A DNA stretch of 57,413 nucleotides. Origin: SAR92 clade bacterium. Its GTDB lineage: Bacteria; Pseudomonadota; Gammaproteobacteria; Pseudomonadales; Porticoccaceae. Shown here one piece after another: positions 35,865 to 44,957 of this stretch. The stretch is taken from contig SHBP01000011.1 of NCBI GenBank assembly GCA_004211905.1, forward strand, positions 1-57,413. The letters are read 5' to 3'. Below the pieces are notes generated by a model. The model was not told the origin of the DNA. It worked only from the letters and a program-made list of their open reading frames with translations, and made no database searches. How positions within the stretch are numbered: the stretch's first letter is position 1; every line of letters begins with the position of its first letter. Made by a program: the position numbers and the translations under genes.

Positions 35865-36119
35865 TTATCTCCATAAACGTTCCCTCAGGAACTGAATTAG
35901 CCCGATGCAGCTGATCAAAAGCCAGAAAGCCTCGATAACAAAGGCGGACAGGTTAAAGTTTACGGTTAGCGAAAACAGGATTAGCCCAGCCCCCGTCGCG
36001 TTAAACAGCGAGTAACGAACATCTGTGATCTGCATCCGGCGCAGTTGAACCAGCAGGTAAGTCACTACGATCATCGCGGAGCCGACCATCCCAATGAAAT
36101 CATGCAAATGAACGTTCAT
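35865..36119 (-). CDS. Small inner-membrane protein, CBU_0592-like
   Basis: The 84-residue protein has three hydrophobic helices (about 8-26, 41-57 and 59-77) and the DVRYSLFNATGAGLILFSL motif typical of the small CBU_0592-type membrane proteins. No function is known to me. Its ATG overlaps the MBL-fold gene stop by four bases (ATGA type), so it is translationally coupled to it. Confidence 0.7.
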   Translation of the reverse strand: MNVHLHDFIGMVGSAMIVVTYLLVQLRRMQITDVRYSLFNATGAGLILFSLTVNFNLSAFVIEAFWLLISCIGLIQFLRERLWR

Positions 36120-36919
36120 CGTGGGAGCCGATCCACGGACGTCGTGCCCGCCTGCTCCCAGGTGCGCAGGTATTCGTCTGCGATCTCCCGGAGCCGCTCC
36201 CGGCCGAAGCTGTTCTCGTGTCCGCCGTGGACAACCCGCACGGGTAGTTCTCGTAGTCGCTGCATCGTGTGCACATAATCATCGAGGTTGGCCCCGGGAA
36301 AGTTCGTCAGTAGAGCCCCATCGTAAACCGCGTCACCTGAGAACAGGGTGCCCGTTGCCTTCTCCCACAGGCCGATGCTGCCCGGTGAGTGCCCGGGCAA
36401 GTGCATCACCTCGAAGTTACGGTTGCCGAGGTCTATCCTATCACCCTCCCTTACAGACCAAGTGCTGGGTGCTGGCTTTGTAGTGTGGGCCGCGATGTCG
36501 AAAGCCGCTTCGGGCACGGCGGTGATAAGTTCGTCCCGTTCCACGGGATAGCCCAGGTCGCTTAGTTCGTTCAGCTCTGCTTTACTGAAGTCGCAAGCGC
36601 GCAGCATCATCGGTGAAGAACCATCAGTCATGATCGCAGCCTCACTCTCGTGAACTACCCGTTCATCGAATTCGTGCATACCGCCGATATGATCGAAATG
36701 CGTGTGGGTCGCCACCGCCATCAGGCGTTTGACAAAAATATCCTGGGAGGCGTTGCGTAGACTCGCGATGCCAAGTCCCGTGTCAATCAACATATCCCGG
36801 TCCCTGCCACGAACGTGCCAAATGTTGCAGCGAATCAGGGGGTCAACGTAGGGTTCCCAGATTAGTGTGATGTCATCATCTATACGCCTGCGTTCGAACC
36901 AGCGGTTTTCGATTCTCAT
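36116..36919 (-). CDS. Metallo-beta-lactamase-fold hydrolase
   Basis: The 267-residue protein has the full metal-binding set: THTHFDHIGG (His72, His74, Asp76, His77), LPGHSPGSIGLW with the third His, FSGDAVYDG with the bridging Asp, and VVHGGHENSFG with the last His. The start is placed at ATG 36919, preceded by GGAGG. A longer frame reaching 37015 would overlap the upstream oxygenase gene. It probably hydrolyses an ester, thioester or lactone in the cytoplasm. It follows the degenerate Rieske gene by 29 bases and likely acts on the same compound. Confidence 0.85.
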   Translation of the reverse strand: MRIENRWFERRRIDDDITLIWEPYVDPLIRCNIWHVRGRDRDMLIDTGLGIASLRNASQDIFVKRLMAVATHTHFDHIGGMHEFDERVVHESEAAIMTDGSSPMMLRACDFSKAELNELSDLGYPVERDELITAVPEAAFDIAAHTTKPAPSTWSVREGDRIDLGNRNFEVMHLPGHSPGSIGLWEKATGTLFSGDAVYDGALLTNFPGANLDDYVHTMQRLRELPVRVVHGGHENSFGRERLREIADEYLRTWEQAGTTSVDRLPR

Positions 36920-36948
36920 GGCTTTCTCTTCCTCCGGCGCACAGGGGG

Positions 36949-38148
36949 CTATTCGGTGAGATCCGCTGCTACCCAGCGGTGGAATTGGTGGCGCATCCCG
37001 TCCCAGAAGGGGCAAAAGAAGCGCTCGTTATACACCGGCGACTGCGCTCCTTTCTGCACCGCCTCGGAGATTCGGTTATCTTCTGGTGCAACCTCGCCAT
37101 GGAAGCCATAAACCTTCTCGTGTTTCGCGGCATTCTCGGGTGTCACCGCCGCAGAGGGGAGCAGGTATAAGCGGCGATCGATGGTCCGGCCGACTCCGTC
37201 CGGTAGATTAATCCCTATCTCAATGTAGGTGGGCGCGATGGAAAAGCTCATCGCTGGGTAGAGGTCGACAAAGCCCGCTTGGTCCGGTAGCTGACCGTCT
37301 GCGCCCAGGTGCTGCTCTGCCGGGTCCACTGCACCGTAGGTTTCTGTGAAGTTACTGTAGTTGAAGCCAAGCCCGATCAAGTAGCCGTCGATAATCTCAC
37401 GGTAATTCTTGTCACCCTCCGGCGTCACCCGAGGGTGTGCCGGCGACTCGCTATAGGCTCGATGAACAAAGCTTTCGTGCAGTACATTGGGGCCGTCAAT
37501 GTCGAAGAAGATCTTCCAGTTGCAGTGCGTAACTGCTCGAGGAGCAATCGGCTGACCCGATCGGTCTAGGACGACGGCGACATCACTGAAATCATAGTCT
37601 GAAAATTGGCGCGCGATGGGGGCGATGTAATCCACGAAAGGCATCGGTTGCTTCGAGAGATTTATGAATACTGTGTGCAGGTAGATCTCGCAGTGCACCT
37701 CGACCAGATCCGTTGCTGGCACCCCGTCGGGGCGCTGGTCACGGTGCAGTGTGCCGTCCCAGAAAGGTGCCGCCTGCAATCTACCATCGAGGTCATACAC
37801 CCATCCGTGGTAGGGAGTGACGATTTCCCTGAGCTCAGAGGCGGGCTCGATGACAGCAAGGCAACCATCATAGGGAACCACATTGTGGAAGACGCGCAGC
37901 TGGCCGTCCAGGCCTCGGATTGCCAGCAGGGGCATGCCACAGAGTTCGAAAGGCAGTACCTGCCCTGGTTCTGCCACGTCAAAGTCGAACAGGGCTGAAA
38001 CCCAGTGCCTACTGAACACCCGCTCCCGCTCAGCTTCGAAAAAAGCAGTGCTGATATAGGATTCCGCCGGCAGCGAGCGAGCATTTTCTATCGGGGCGTT
38101 GATGGCTGCTAGTTGGTCGGGGCTTAGCACGGCTGGCTTTTCGCGCAT
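36949..38148 (-). CDS. Rieske-family oxygenase homologue with a degenerate iron-sulfur site
   Basis: This 399-residue protein has the layout of a Rieske oxygenase alpha subunit, including VFHNVVPYDG and EIVTPYHGWVYDLDGRL. The four [2Fe-2S] ligands expected as C-x-H and C-x-x-H are here Val91, Tyr93, Thr111 and His114, so only one remains. The mononuclear iron site is kept: His224 and His229 in NVLHESFVH, and a candidate Asp357 in VAPEDNRISEAV. The acidic residue that normally bridges the two metal centres, three before the first His, is Asn221. The frame is intact and the gene lies in an operon, so it is unlikely to be a plain pseudogene. It may be a non-Rieske iron enzyme or a lyase/hydrolase. 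Confidence 0.85.
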   Translation of the reverse strand: MREKPAVLSPDQLAAINAPIENARSLPAESYISTAFFEAERERVFSRHWVSALFDFDVAEPGQVLPFELCGMPLLAIRGLDGQLRVFHNVVPYDGCLAVIEPASELREIVTPYHGWVYDLDGRLQAAPFWDGTLHRDQRPDGVPATDLVEVHCEIYLHTVFINLSKQPMPFVDYIAPIARQFSDYDFSDVAVVLDRSGQPIAPRAVTHCNWKIFFDIDGPNVLHESFVHRAYSESPAHPRVTPEGDKNYREIIDGYLIGLGFNYSNFTETYGAVDPAEQHLGADGQLPDQAGFVDLYPAMSFSIAPTYIEIGINLPDGVGRTIDRRLYLLPSAAVTPENAAKHEKVYGFHGEVAPEDNRISEAVQKGAQSPVYNERFFCPFWDGMRHQFHRWVAADLTE

Positions 38149-38281
38149 ATTTAGGGGCTCCGCGTCGAATAAGAGATATATCGCTGAAGTGTATAGCTTG
38201 AGCCTGGTTAGGCAATCTATATATTCTGTATGCCGGTGTTAAGAAAAACTTTTGTTATGGTTGGCGGTGGGCTTAAGTGTC

Positions 38282-38761
38282 TTAGCGGGGGATGCCAAGT
38301 TTACGCCCAAACTCCTGTGGTAGAGGGAATTGACGACCTCGGTCTAACTCCTGTTGGAAACGCGCCATTTGCTCGTTGCTAAAGCTTGTGCTGCGGCGCG
38401 TTTTTAGATCGACGTATATACCCAGACATTCGTTCGTAGCTGCCAGATACCCCTCTTCGGCGTGGTACATACAGTGAATATAGTGCACTCGCTTGTGATC
38501 ATAGTCAGCCAGTTGACTGGTTATCCGGAGCCTGTCTCCCTTCATTACTTCCCGGATATAATCGATGTTGGCGCCAAGTGTAAAAGTTGTTTTGCTCAGT
38601 GCTTGTTTGTGAGCCAGCCCGATATTTATAAAATCGTAAAACTTCTCAGTGGCGATTTGATCAAAGGCGACGAGATAGTAACCCATGTTCATGTGTCCGT
38701 TGTAATCGAGCCACTCAGTTTTCACGTCGGTGTATGTAGTTAAGAGTTCTGTATCCAGCAT
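38282..38761 (-). CDS. Hotdog-fold acyl-CoA thioesterase, betainyl-CoA thioesterase-like
   Basis: This 159-residue hotdog protein has the 4HBT-type motif VKTEWLDYNGHMNMGYYLVAFDQ split around residue 20, and FTLGANIDYIREVMKGDRLRI. Homologues of this form accompany carnitine dehydrogenase and the 3-dehydrocarnitine-cleaving BKACE enzyme, where they hydrolyse betainyl-CoA (CdhB). Both partner types occur in this island at 44070 and 46489, so the same role is likely though not proven. It stands 133 bases upstream of the degenerate Rieske gene on the same strand; that gap shows no clear element. Confidence 0.8.
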   Translation of the reverse strand: MLDTELLTTYTDVKTEWLDYNGHMNMGYYLVAFDQIATEKFYDFINIGLAHKQALSKTTFTLGANIDYIREVMKGDRLRITSQLADYDHKRVHYIHCMYHAEEGYLAATNECLGIYVDLKTRRSTSFSNEQMARFQQELDRGRQFPLPQEFGRKLGIPR

Positions 38762-38901
38762 TTTTTTTGCTCTGAGTTGATGAATAAGTCGTTAATGCGA
38801 TTGGGGGGAAACAATGGAAAAAGGGGGGCAGGGCTAAGGTATATATCCCTATAAAAAGGTCCGGAGAAAGAGTGCGCTATTTTCTTTGGCTGATTCAATT
38901 T

Positions 38902-39798
38902 TTATTGTTGCCACAGGGCATAGAGCCAGCTTTCGAAATCTCGTCCCGCAGCGCTTCGGTATTCCTCTTCGGGATGTGTCACGTAGTAGTATTCGGGTTG
39001 AAATGTGGTTTCCGTATGTATAACGGTTAGACGCTCGGATGCTAGATCTTTCTCAATAAAGCGTTTAGCCATTAGCCCAATTCCCAGACCGCGACGGATG
39101 CAGTCGAGGACATTGTGATAACCGGTGCCCAAGTAAAGATTGCGTTCGGCTTTGACATTTTCCACATTGGTCAGACGGAACCAATCACGCCACTCTGTTC
39201 CATCATCTGCGTGAATCAAGGTGTAGTTCGTAAGTTTTTCCGCTGCCATCTTCGATTGCAGGTTACCTCCAAAAAGTTTGGCAGAGCCGACCGGAACCAG
39301 TGGTGCCTTCTCCAGACGCTTTACTCTCTCTTCGCTGACCGGTGGTTTGCCGTAACTAATGCACAGGTCGATGTCGCTGGGAATCTCTTGCGGATACACG
39401 GGTAGTGAGATCAGCTGGAACGAATACCCTGGGTAGTGGCGTAAGAAGTCACCAAGGTTGGGTATTAGCCAGTTGCTTGCTAGGCCTGACGAGCAGGCGA
39501 TACGCAGATCGACGGCCTCGTTGTCGACTGTGACACCACCTATGGCTCTTACCAGGTCATCTAGCGTTGAGCTGATATCCTGCAGTAACCTGCCACCTAA
39601 CGGCGTAAGAGAGAGACCAGTATTCTTACGTTCCAATAAAGTAACATCTAGTAGCGATTCGAGATTTCGGACTTGCTGGCTGACGGCGCTGTGTGTGACG
39701 CAGAGCTCTTCCGCAGCGCGCCGCATGTGCTGATGGCGGCCCACCGCCTCAAAGGTTCTAAGAGCGTTCAGGGGTAGTTTTTGTTTTGATCTGATCAT
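38902..39798 (-). CDS. LysR-family transcriptional regulator, GcvA-like
   Basis: The 298-residue regulator has the N-terminal winged helix-turn-helix (LNALRTFEAVGRHQHMRRAA, then HSAVSQQVRNLE). The effector-binding domain starts around residue 93 (VDLRIACSSGLASNWLIPNL), as in GcvA-type members. It is divergent from the TonB receptor gene at 39942 and is the only DNA-binding regulator in the island, so it probably controls both island operons. The effector is unknown. The divergent spacer 39799-39941 is AT-rich without a palindrome I can defend. Confidence 0.88.
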   Translation of the reverse strand: MIRSKQKLPLNALRTFEAVGRHQHMRRAAEELCVTHSAVSQQVRNLESLLDVTLLERKNTGLSLTPLGGRLLQDISSTLDDLVRAIGGVTVDNEAVDLRIACSSGLASNWLIPNLGDFLRHYPGYSFQLISLPVYPQEIPSDIDLCISYGKPPVSEERVKRLEKAPLVPVGSAKLFGGNLQSKMAAEKLTNYTLIHADDGTEWRDWFRLTNVENVKAERNLYLGTGYHNVLDCIRRGLGIGLMAKRFIEKDLASERLTVIHTETTFQPEYYYVTHPEEEYRSAAGRDFESWLYALWQQ

Positions 39799-39941
39799 TT
39801 TTATTTAGAAAATCTTACCACGAAGGTAAAGAATATACCGATTGTTCGTGGGGGGCAAGCCTATATACTCGATTTCAAGGTTGCTGAATGCTTTTGTCGA
39901 ATGGTCAGCCGTTACACAACACAATTACCAGGAGAGAGATT

Positions 39942-42341
39942 ATGAAGTCAATAATTAAACAAGATCGAAACTTTCGTCTGTCGGCGCTGACCGTGGGGGT
40001 CGCCGCGACCCTATCTGCACCAATCCCTGTAATCGCCCAGGAGTTGGAGGAAGTAATAGTCACAGCAACCCGGCGTGCGACATCTACTCAGGATGTGCCA
40101 TACAATATTTCGGCTTATGGTGGGGATGTCATCGAGAAGCGGCAGTTGCTTGACTTGGGTGATTTCGTTAAGAACGTACCAGGGCTAAGTCATAATGATG
40201 TCGGCCTCCGTGAGGCTGGTAACAATAGTACGTTGGTTATGCGTGGGCTGTCGGCGGAGCCGGGAGGGGGTGCGGGAGAGATACCGAACTTGGCACGTCC
40301 TACTGTGTCCACCTATGTGGGTGAAACGCCGGTTTACTACAATCTACGTCTAACGGATATCGACCGGGTGGAGGTTCTGCGCGGGCCACAGGGAACGCTT
40401 TATGGCTCCGGATCTTTGGGTGGTACGCTAAGGATTATGCCGAACAAACCTGATGCAGATGATGTAGCTGTCCGGTTGAATGCAAGTGTATCTTCGACAG
40501 AAGATGCCGACGATCCCAATTATAATTATGACGCAATGGTCAACGTTCCGCTCGGAGAACAGTTTGCGATGCGATTATCTGGCGGTTACGCACGTGAAGC
40601 AGGCTTTGTTGATGCTATTGGCTTGCGTCCCCGTGATGAGGATGGGGCATTCCTGCTTGAAGATCCAAATGATTTTGCAGGTAGTGGTCCGGTGGTTTCT
40701 TCAGGCACCCTTAAGGACTCGAATGATGGCAACGTCAAACATGCTCGCTTGGGACTACTGTGGAATGTGAACGATGATGTTGAGGCACTGTTTAGCTATC
40801 ACATCCAAGAGACAGAGACTGACAACCGTCAAGCGCAGACCATTGGGGAAGACCGTACTCTGGATCAGAGTGGTACTGCGCCATTTGAATCGGACCTGAA
40901 TATGGCCTCCCTTGAGGTTGTCGCAGACCTTGGTTTTGCCACACTTACATCAGCGACATCGGCCTTAGAGCTAACCGTTGAAAGTGGACAGGACAATTCC
41001 CAATTTTACGAGGAGGCGTTTTCTTACTATTACTTTTACTACCCAAGAATTTCTACGTTTTCCGAATACGAAGCGAGTGACGACAGTTTTGTGCAGGAAT
41101 TACGGCTTGCATCCAATGGTGATGGTCCGCTTAGCTGGATCGCTGGTGTTTTCTACCTAGATCAGGACCTCAAATTTGACACCATACAAGAGATGCCGGG
41201 TTTCGAGGACTGGTGGGCGGCAAGTGGTAAGGCCGACTACTGGGGTGTTCCGGTTCCCATTACTAGTCCGCAGGATTTGGTGTACACCCAGGATCGGGAG
41301 ACCAGTTTCACAGAGACTGCGGTCTTTGGTGAAATCACTTATGACATCAGTGATGCCTGGAGTGTAACTGTCGGTGGTCGGTTTTTCGAGCAAGAGCTTG
41401 ATCATGAGGATATTTCCACACTGCCGACCTGTTACATCATAAACGAGGATGCATTTGGCGCAGGGTTTTACTGTGGTGAGGCCCCGTTTGGCGGATCATC
41501 AGTCCGTAATAAAGACAAACTCAATGATCAGATATTCAAATTCAATACGTTTTATGCCCTAAACGACGATACGAATGTATACGCAACTTGGTCACAGGGC
41601 TTTCGCAATGGTGGTGTAAATGCCTTGCCGACGCAGGGGTTTATTGACGATAGCTATTTGGCATGGGCTGGCTTGGGGGTGTTTCCGGACCTCAATACTT
41701 TCGAAGCGGATAAAGTGGATAACTATGAGGTCGGCATTAAGGGAGTTCTTGCTGATAACACCCTACGCTACAGTGCAGCTGTCTTCTTCATTGAATGGCA
41801 AGATCCACAGGCGAGGATAACAGGCTATAATAGTGGCATTGATGGTGTTGGAAATTCGACCTCTGATGCTGAGTCAAAGGGTCTGGAATTAGAGATTAGT
41901 GGTTTAATTGGAGAGGATTTGGCCTACACGTTTGGATACGCCTATACGGATGCAGAGTTTGTCGAAGATGGGGGCCTATATACGGATTCGATCGTGGGCG
42001 GAGCAAAATTGCCGGGGCATTCGAAGAATATGCTGGCCGCATCGCTTGTCTATAGTATGCAGATCGATGGTAATCCTCTGGATATCGGTACTGATGTTTT
42101 TTACCGATCAGATTATGACAATGCGTTGCCCGGCAATTTCAACGAGTATGATATAGATTCGATTACCATCTGGAACGTTAATGCTAGCTATCAAGTCGGC
42201 AGCTGGAAGCTAGGTCTATTTGCAAAGAATCTGGCGGATGAGAACTCTGTGGTATCAGCGGCCAATATCCGATCGGCTAGTAATCGTGAAGTGATCACTC
42301 GGCCGAGAACAGTTGGGCTTAGCTTGACTTATGAGATGTAG
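39942..42341 (+). CDS. TonB-dependent outer-membrane receptor
   Basis: The 799-residue receptor has a signal peptide (about 1-35) and then the TonB box and plug start ELEEVIVTATRR. The plug continues with DVPYNISAYGGDVIEKRQL and the conserved RVEVLRGPQGTLYGSGSLGG. The rest is a beta-barrel rich in aromatic strands and ends in VGLSLTYEM. I chose ATG 39942, which has AGGAGAG upstream; the longer frame from 39888 adds 18 residues before a normal signal peptide. It is the first gene of the rightward island operon and likely imports the large or scarce substrate that the island degrades. No iron or siderophore genes are near, so siderophore import is unlikely. Confidence 0.92.
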   Translation: MKSIIKQDRNFRLSALTVGVAATLSAPIPVIAQELEEVIVTATRRATSTQDVPYNISAYGGDVIEKRQLLDLGDFVKNVPGLSHNDVGLREAGNNSTLVMRGLSAEPGGGAGEIPNLARPTVSTYVGETPVYYNLRLTDIDRVEVLRGPQGTLYGSGSLGGTLRIMPNKPDADDVAVRLNASVSSTEDADDPNYNYDAMVNVPLGEQFAMRLSGGYAREAGFVDAIGLRPRDEDGAFLLEDPNDFAGSGPVVSSGTLKDSNDGNVKHARLGLLWNVNDDVEALFSYHIQETETDNRQAQTIGEDRTLDQSGTAPFESDLNMASLEVVADLGFATLTSATSALELTVESGQDNSQFYEEAFSYYYFYYPRISTFSEYEASDDSFVQELRLASNGDGPLSWIAGVFYLDQDLKFDTIQEMPGFEDWWAASGKADYWGVPVPITSPQDLVYTQDRETSFTETAVFGEITYDISDAWSVTVGGRFFEQELDHEDISTLPTCYIINEDAFGAGFYCGEAPFGGSSVRNKDKLNDQIFKFNTFYALNDDTNVYATWSQGFRNGGVNALPTQGFIDDSYLAWAGLGVFPDLNTFEADKVDNYEVGIKGVLADNTLRYSAAVFFIEWQDPQARITGYNSGIDGVGNSTSDAESKGLELEISGLIGEDLAYTFGYAYTDAEFVEDGGLYTDSIVGGAKLPGHSKNMLAASLVYSMQIDGNPLDIGTDVFYRSDYDNALPGNFNEYDIDSITIWNVNASYQVGSWKLGLFAKNLADENSVVSAANIRSASNREVITRPRTVGLSLTYEM

Positions 42342-42459
42342 CGAATATTGGCTCGGCAAACAAGAGATGTAGTTTGCAAACCCCAGTCTCTGCCATGCAT
42401 GGGAGATAGGTAAGTGTTTGACAGACGATAGGCTTTCTCTTTCATGGAGGGTGACTGGG

Positions 42460-44073
42460 TTGGTAAGTGAGCGGAAAGAAAGAAAAGTACCACTTCAGCC
42501 GCAACAGGTGATTAAGCGCCTGTCTGCGCTTTCAAAGCAGGGTAAAGCAGGGGATGTGGCCCATCTCCTGCCGAAGCTTTCGGAAGACTATGCGGAAAAC
42601 GCCGAGGTTCAGTATGCGATCAGCGAACTGTTGCTGCTGTCAAAACGCGTCACAGAAGCGCTCGGTTATGCAGCTAAGGCCCGGTCACTTGCGCCACAGT
42701 TTATCAAATATATTATTCATGAAGCGCTTTGCTGCCTCGGTCTGAGTCAGTTTGAGCGTGCTACCGCAATCTTAGAAAGTGCAGAACCACTGATTGCTGA
42801 GAAGCCAGTGCATGCGGCCATGTTTGCAAGCCTGCTGGTTAGAACAGGGCGTCATGACCGCGCGGTTCATTTCTATCAGGAAGCGATTCGGCAAGAGCCT
42901 GATAATGCTCGGCATCAATTCAGCCTGGCGGCTACGCTGCGATTTTTAGGGCGCCTTGAGGAGGCGGAGTGTGCATGCGATGCGGCCATTGAGATCGACC
43001 CCGAAGAATACGAAGCCTATCTTATACGTTCTGATTTACGTAACCAAACTCAGGCCAGCAATCATGTTGCAGAATTGGAACAAGCACTGGTCGAGCAAAA
43101 TGCGCCTTATATGGGCGAAGCCATGCTCTGCTTTGCACTGGCCAAAGAGAGCGAAGATATCGGGGATTCAAAAAAGTCCTTTCGTTACTTGAAACAGGGT
43201 GCAGACCTCCGTCGCAAGCACCTGTCTTATGATGTCGGGCGTGACGTGGAAATTATTGAAGAGCTGATTTTGCAGTTCTCTGCGGAGAACATTCAGGCCA
43301 GAGGGGGTAGCGGCAGTGCTGATCCGCTGCCAGTGTTTGTCATTGGTATGCCTCGCACCGGCACTACTTTGTTGGAGCGCATGCTCGCCAGTCATTCACA
43401 GATACATTCGGCTGGTGAATTACCGAACTTCTCGCAGCAAGTAGCTGCGATGGGGCGGCGCGCCAATCCAGAGCAGGCTCTCGCGCCCCGTGACCTTGTT
43501 GCTGCTTCAGTGAATTTTGATATGGCAGAGTTGGGTGCCAACTATCTCGATAGCGTACGTGAGCTGACGGGATCTTCTGCAAGAATGATCGACAAATTGC
43601 CGTTCAATTATCTGAATGCGGCCCTTATACACCTAAGTCTACCGGCCTCTACGATCATCCATGTGTGCCGTGACCCAATGGATACTTGTTATGCAGTCTA
43701 CAAGACGCTGTTTCAGCGGGCGTATCCTTTCTCTTATGATCTTGACGATCTGGCACGCTACTTCATTGCTTATTGGAAGTTGATGCAACACTGGCGGCAG
43801 GCGATGCCAGGTCGAATGATCGAGCTTCAGTACGAAGCGCTGGTCGATAACCCTATGGAGGAGGGGCGACGTATGATAGAAGCTTGCAATCTTAATTGGG
43901 AAACTTCGATGCAGGAGTTTCACCGTAATCCCACAGCGTCGATGACCGCTAGCGCGAGCCAAGTGCGTCGTCCAGTTTATCGTTCTTCGGTAGGTAAGTG
44001 GCGACGTTACGAGATGGAGTTGCGTCCGTTGTATGAGCGGCTAGAGGAAGCCGGTATCCCGGTGAAGTCATGA
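42460..44073 (+). CDS. TPR-domain sulfotransferase
   Basis: The N-terminal half (about 10-250 of 537 residues) consists of helical TPR repeats such as EVQYAISELLLLSKRVTEAL and ARHQFSLAATLRFLGRLEEA. The C-terminal half is a sulfotransferase with the PAPS-binding P-loop VIGMPRTGTTLLERML (298-303 core) and the 3'-phosphate motif IIHVCRDPMDTCYAV. It would transfer sulfate from PAPS to a hydroxyl or amine. The start is uncertain: TTG 42460 has GGAGGG 8 bases upstream, and TTG 42418 is an in-frame alternative. It overlaps the BKACE gene by 4 bases. An exported sulfatase is encoded in the same island at 52796. Confidence 0.85.
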   Translation: MVSERKERKVPLQPQQVIKRLSALSKQGKAGDVAHLLPKLSEDYAENAEVQYAISELLLLSKRVTEALGYAAKARSLAPQFIKYIIHEALCCLGLSQFERATAILESAEPLIAEKPVHAAMFASLLVRTGRHDRAVHFYQEAIRQEPDNARHQFSLAATLRFLGRLEEAECACDAAIEIDPEEYEAYLIRSDLRNQTQASNHVAELEQALVEQNAPYMGEAMLCFALAKESEDIGDSKKSFRYLKQGADLRRKHLSYDVGRDVEIIEELILQFSAENIQARGGSGSADPLPVFVIGMPRTGTTLLERMLASHSQIHSAGELPNFSQQVAAMGRRANPEQALAPRDLVAASVNFDMAELGANYLDSVRELTGSSARMIDKLPFNYLNAALIHLSLPASTIIHVCRDPMDTCYAVYKTLFQRAYPFSYDLDDLARYFIAYWKLMQHWRQAMPGRMIELQYEALVDNPMEEGRRMIEACNLNWETSMQEFHRNPTASMTASASQVRRPVYRSSVGKWRRYEMELRPLYERLEEAGIPVKS

Positions 44074-44957
44074 ATCGAGAAGTTATTATTACCTGTGCGC
44101 TAACCGGTGCCGGCGACACCGCGAGCAAGAGTCCTCACGTGCCCGTGACGCCCAAGGATATAGCCGCTGATGCCATTAATGCCGCCGCTGCTGGTGCTTC
44201 GGTAGTACACATTCATGTGCGTGACCCCAGAACCGGTGCTCCGTCGAGGGACCCATCTCTGTTTGAAGAGGTGCATAACCGTATTCGAGAGCAGAACCAA
44301 GAACTTATGCTCAACTACACTGGGGGTATGGGGGGGGATCTCTGGTTCGATCTTGGAGCGTCCGCAACCCTTGCGGCGCACTCCGATTTTGTTGGTGCGG
44401 CAGAGCGGGTTCAACACGTTACAATGCTGCGCCCTGATATTGGTAGCATGGATTGTGGCTCTCTAAATTTTGGAGAAATGGTTTATGCAACTACCCCTAA
44501 TCTGTTGCGCAGTATCGCTGCGCTTTATCGTGACCGTGGTGTTAAAGCTGAGCTTGAGGTATTTGAGCTAGGCCACATTGAGATTGCGAAAATGCTGATC
44601 GAGGAGGGGCAGATCCCGAAGCCTCCACTCTTTCAACTATGTCTCGGTATAAGTCACGGTGCACCTGCTACTCCGGCTGCAATGATGGCGATGCGGAATG
44701 CTCTACCGCAGGATGCAGTGTGGGCGGCTTTTGGTGTTGGAAGAATGCAGTTTCCCATGTTGGCACAGGCCGTGTTGCTGGGTGGACACGTACGTGTGGG
44801 GCTGGAAGATAATCTTTATCTGGAGCGCGGAGTATTGGCCAGCAATGAGAGTATGGTTCAGAAAGCGGTACGAATCATTGAGGATCTTGGTGCAAAAGTG
44901 GCGACGGTACAACGCGCACGGCAGCTTCTTCAACTGGAGGAAGTACCCTCATCATGA
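44070..44957 (+). CDS. BKACE (DUF849) beta-keto acid cleavage enzyme, 3-dehydrocarnitine-cleaving type
   Basis: The 295-residue zinc TIM-barrel has the family opening VIITCALTGAGDTASKSPHV, the metal site VVHIHVRDP (His47, His49) and VGLEDNLYLERG (Glu246). The N-terminus strongly resembles the enzymes that condense 3-dehydrocarnitine with acetyl-CoA to give betainyl-CoA and acetoacetate (CdhC). The carnitine-dehydrogenase-like gene two genes downstream and the thioesterase at 38282 complete that pathway. The usual HCH of the metal motif is HIH here. It overlaps both neighbours by ATGA, so it is tightly coupled. The exact beta-keto acid could differ from dehydrocarnitine. Confidence 0.87.
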   Translation: MNREVIITCALTGAGDTASKSPHVPVTPKDIAADAINAAAAGASVVHIHVRDPRTGAPSRDPSLFEEVHNRIREQNQELMLNYTGGMGGDLWFDLGASATLAAHSDFVGAAERVQHVTMLRPDIGSMDCGSLNFGEMVYATTPNLLRSIAALYRDRGVKAELEVFELGHIEIAKMLIEEGQIPKPPLFQLCLGISHGAPATPAAMMAMRNALPQDAVWAAFGVGRMQFPMLAQAVLLGGHVRVGLEDNLYLERGVLASNESMVQKAVRIIEDLGAKVATVQRARQLLQLEEVPSS

